Below, one piece after another: positions 62,421-64,000 of a stretch of DNA of 64,000 nt. Position 1 is the stretch's first letter; every line of letters starts with the position of its first letter. The notes under the pieces are model-generated. The model was not told the DNA's origin. It saw only the letters and a program-made list of their open reading frames with translations, and did no database searches. The stretch comes from Nematostella vectensis. Its lineage: Eukaryota > Cnidaria > Anthozoa > Actiniaria > Edwardsiidae. The stretch lies in contig NC_064043.1 in NCBI RefSeq assembly GCF_932526225.1, forward strand, positions 13,266,085 through 13,330,084, read 5' to 3'. Both the position numbers and the translations under genes were made by a program.

Positions 62421-63146
62421 TTTAACAGAGGGGGCATTTGTAGGATACTGTAGGGGCATTCAATACAAAGTTTAGGAGGCGGGGGAGAGTTCAGAAAACA
62501 GCCCAGTCACTTGCATTTTTCTGGTATATACCAGCTTGTTCTAGAAGTGAAGTTGTGAAGTCCCATTGTGAACGCTTTGTTGATGGGTATTCTGAATTTA
62601 CTATAGCCTAGCTATTTTTTGGCAAGAAAATCTTGAAGCCGCCTATTTCTCTTATTTTCCTCTCCCTGCCCATTCCCTGTGTAACACATGATCCAAAATG
62701 GTGGCCATGATATGCAAAATCTAAGTTTTCGGGGTTTGCTTGCCCAAAGGACCATCCAAAGCCTAGGGTAGGCTTTCTTTTTCTCTGCGAAGTACTGTGT
62801 TCAGCTGCAGAAAAAGGATTTGACCTGACAACCTAAATATGAGACAAATAAAACAGCAAAACTAAATTGATGATTTTACTATTGTGACTTAAAATTAAAC
62901 AGTTTACAGGTATAATACAATGCATGTTATTTCCCAACTGCAACCTGAAGATGGCAAAGCATAGAGTTCATTAGTCCAGTTGAAGTTCACAATATTAGTA
63001 GTCCCATCCTTTATGGAGAAGTATGTTTAAGAAGATGGAGGCAATATCCAAATTTCAATAAGTATAACTTGGGAAGCAGTGTTCAATGTTCAGTTATTAT
63101 TTTTTTTTAAGCTTCTTTACAAAATGTTTACTTGTACGACCAGTGC

Positions 63147-63395
63147 TTATTCATCGTTCTCGTAATCCTTGGGATTTTTTCTCTTTGCTAGCTCGTGACT
63201 GTGTTTTCCGTAGTTATAGATGGCGATGAGGGTGATGAATCCAGGAGCCATATACATAAGATTCGTCCCCATCCGTCTCCCCCAGTTGGCGATGCCCTTG
63301 CTAATCCCGGCAAAAGCTCGTTGCTCGAACGGTGATAACGTATAGGAGACAATATTCTTCGACTTTGCAAGATTACCAAACTCCTTGTGCCCCAT
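63147..63395 (-). CDS. UQCRQ: UQCRQ, cytochrome b-c1 complex subunit 8
   Basis: An 82-codon single-exon ORF, the same length as human UQCRQ. It begins MGHKEFGNLAKSKNIVSYTL and continues SPFEQRAFAG, the family hallmark (human: EFGNL ... SYSLSPFEQRA). One membrane segment follows at about residues 49-63 (APGFITLIAIYNYG), and the C-terminus is KRKNPKDYENDE (human KRKNPAAYENDK). The protein is a small inner-membrane subunit of respiratory complex III near the ubiquinone-binding region. It is divergent from the ATP10-type gene, 419 bp apart. Confidence 0.96.
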   Translation of the reverse strand: MGHKEFGNLAKSKNIVSYTLSPFEQRAFAGISKGIANWGRRMGTNLMYMAPGFITLIAIYNYGKHSHELAKRKNPKDYENDE

Positions 63396-63814
63396 ATTAC
63401 TTCGTTAACCTCGTGAAATTATGATATTTCTTGTAGAGTTTCGTAACCGGCACAATCCAAGATGGCTGCCGAGATGTGTAGATCCAGCGAGCAAAGAATC
63501 CTGGGAAGACTTGTTTCCTGGCCTTCTGATTGGTTGAAGCAGTTCTATTTTCTCTTAGCCAATAGAAAAGTTCCAAGGAAGTTTCGTGTCAAGAGAGTAG
63601 ACAGCTGACTACTACATACTATCGGCTCAGTAAACACTTGCACCTTTGCAGTCCAAAAATAGCGAAATTCGGTTTCGAACCTTATCGCAAAAAAATGATT
63701 TTTAGCCATTAGGAGGCATACCACTCCTTAAATATGGCTTATATCATGGGAAACGCCATGCTCTAGCGGATGATTTTATGACTTGTACGATTTCGTGATA
63801 GAAGCAGAGGCTAA
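63396..63814. promoter_or_regulatory. Divergent promoter region of UQCRQ and the P4-ATPase gene
   Basis: Contains AAGATGGC (63459-63466), a YY1-like element common near nuclear respiratory genes, an inverted CCAAT box (ATTGG, 63529-63533) and a direct CCAAT (63559-63563). Start sites cannot be set from sequence. Confidence 0.5.
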
Positions 63815-64000
63815 ATGGACGATCAAGATGGGGAGAGGGAATCTTTTCGACTGGTCGTTCCCAAACACCGGTTACATGACGACCAGTTTACAAAAGATAA
63901 CCACGAACACTTGAGGGACAATCGTGACAACAAGATCAAAACTACAAAGTATACAATATGGTCTTTTATACCGAAAAATCTCTTCGAGCAGTTCCATCGC
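63815..64000 (+). CDS. P4-type ATPase (phospholipid flippase), ATP10-like, N-terminus only
   Basis: An open frame from ATG 63815 to the window end (62 codons) finishes with [20 protein letters not shown] then QFHR. The block N-[KR]-I-x-T-[TA]-K-Y-T-x-x-x-F-[IL]-P-x-N-L-F-E-Q-F is the conserved start of P4-ATPases just before the first membrane helix. QFHR and TTKYT point to the ATP10 group rather than ATP8 or ATP11. P4-ATPases move phospholipids to the cytosolic leaflet, usually with a CDC50 partner. The catalytic core lies outside the window. Confidence 0.75.
   Translation, partial: MDDQDGERESFRLVVPKHRLHDDQFTKDNHEHLRDNRDNKIKTTKYTIWSFIPKNLFEQFHR

Overview
The window reads as nuclear DNA of a non-bilaterian or early-branching animal, most likely a cnidarian (anthozoan, possibly a Nematostella-like sea anemone). 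The evidence is vertebrate-like multi-exon genes with short AT-rich introns, conserved exon phases, and dense Ty3, LINE, MITE and minisatellite content. The species assignment is inference. All gene models below were assembled by hand from splice sites, reading phase and remembered protein family features.

Layout, left to right. 2-1801 (+): 3' end of TBCK with its rhodanese domain. 3105-19407 (-): a complete 16-exon ST7 gene. Its introns hold a pogo-like MITE, a broken LINE ORF1 that begins with a histone H2A-like tail, several smaller MITEs and a 6.2-kb 27-bp minisatellite. 19498-20989 (+): two-exon MAT2B, head to head with ST7 over a 90-bp gap. 21387-25591 (-): a Ty3-type LTR element with identical 138-bp LTRs and a 5-bp target duplication. 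26192-26405: a 152-bp perfect palindrome built from a repeat that carries a hammerhead-ribozyme core. 26847-27362 (-): a single-exon 171-aa ORF of unknown function. 28534-29362: an internally deleted DNA transposon with a 9-bp target duplication. 31301-47503 (-): a complete 27-exon CBP/p300 acetyltransferase gene (about 2308 aa). 49680-53740: a 32-bp minisatellite. 53947-56448 (-): a two-exon gene for a 77-aa secreted peptide precursor. 57972-60310: a 28-bp minisatellite interrupted by a LINE reverse-transcriptase fragment and a second copy of the ribozyme-type repeat. 63147-63395 (-): UQCRQ. 63815-64000 (+): first exon of a P4-ATPase of ATP10 type.

The host genes are unrelated housekeeping or regulatory genes (chromatin acetylation, S-adenosylmethionine supply, respiratory complex III, lipid flipping, trafficking) and form no operon-like system. 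The most unusual content is in the repeats and in the small secreted peptide. Very long open frames across the minisatellites are period artefacts, not genes.
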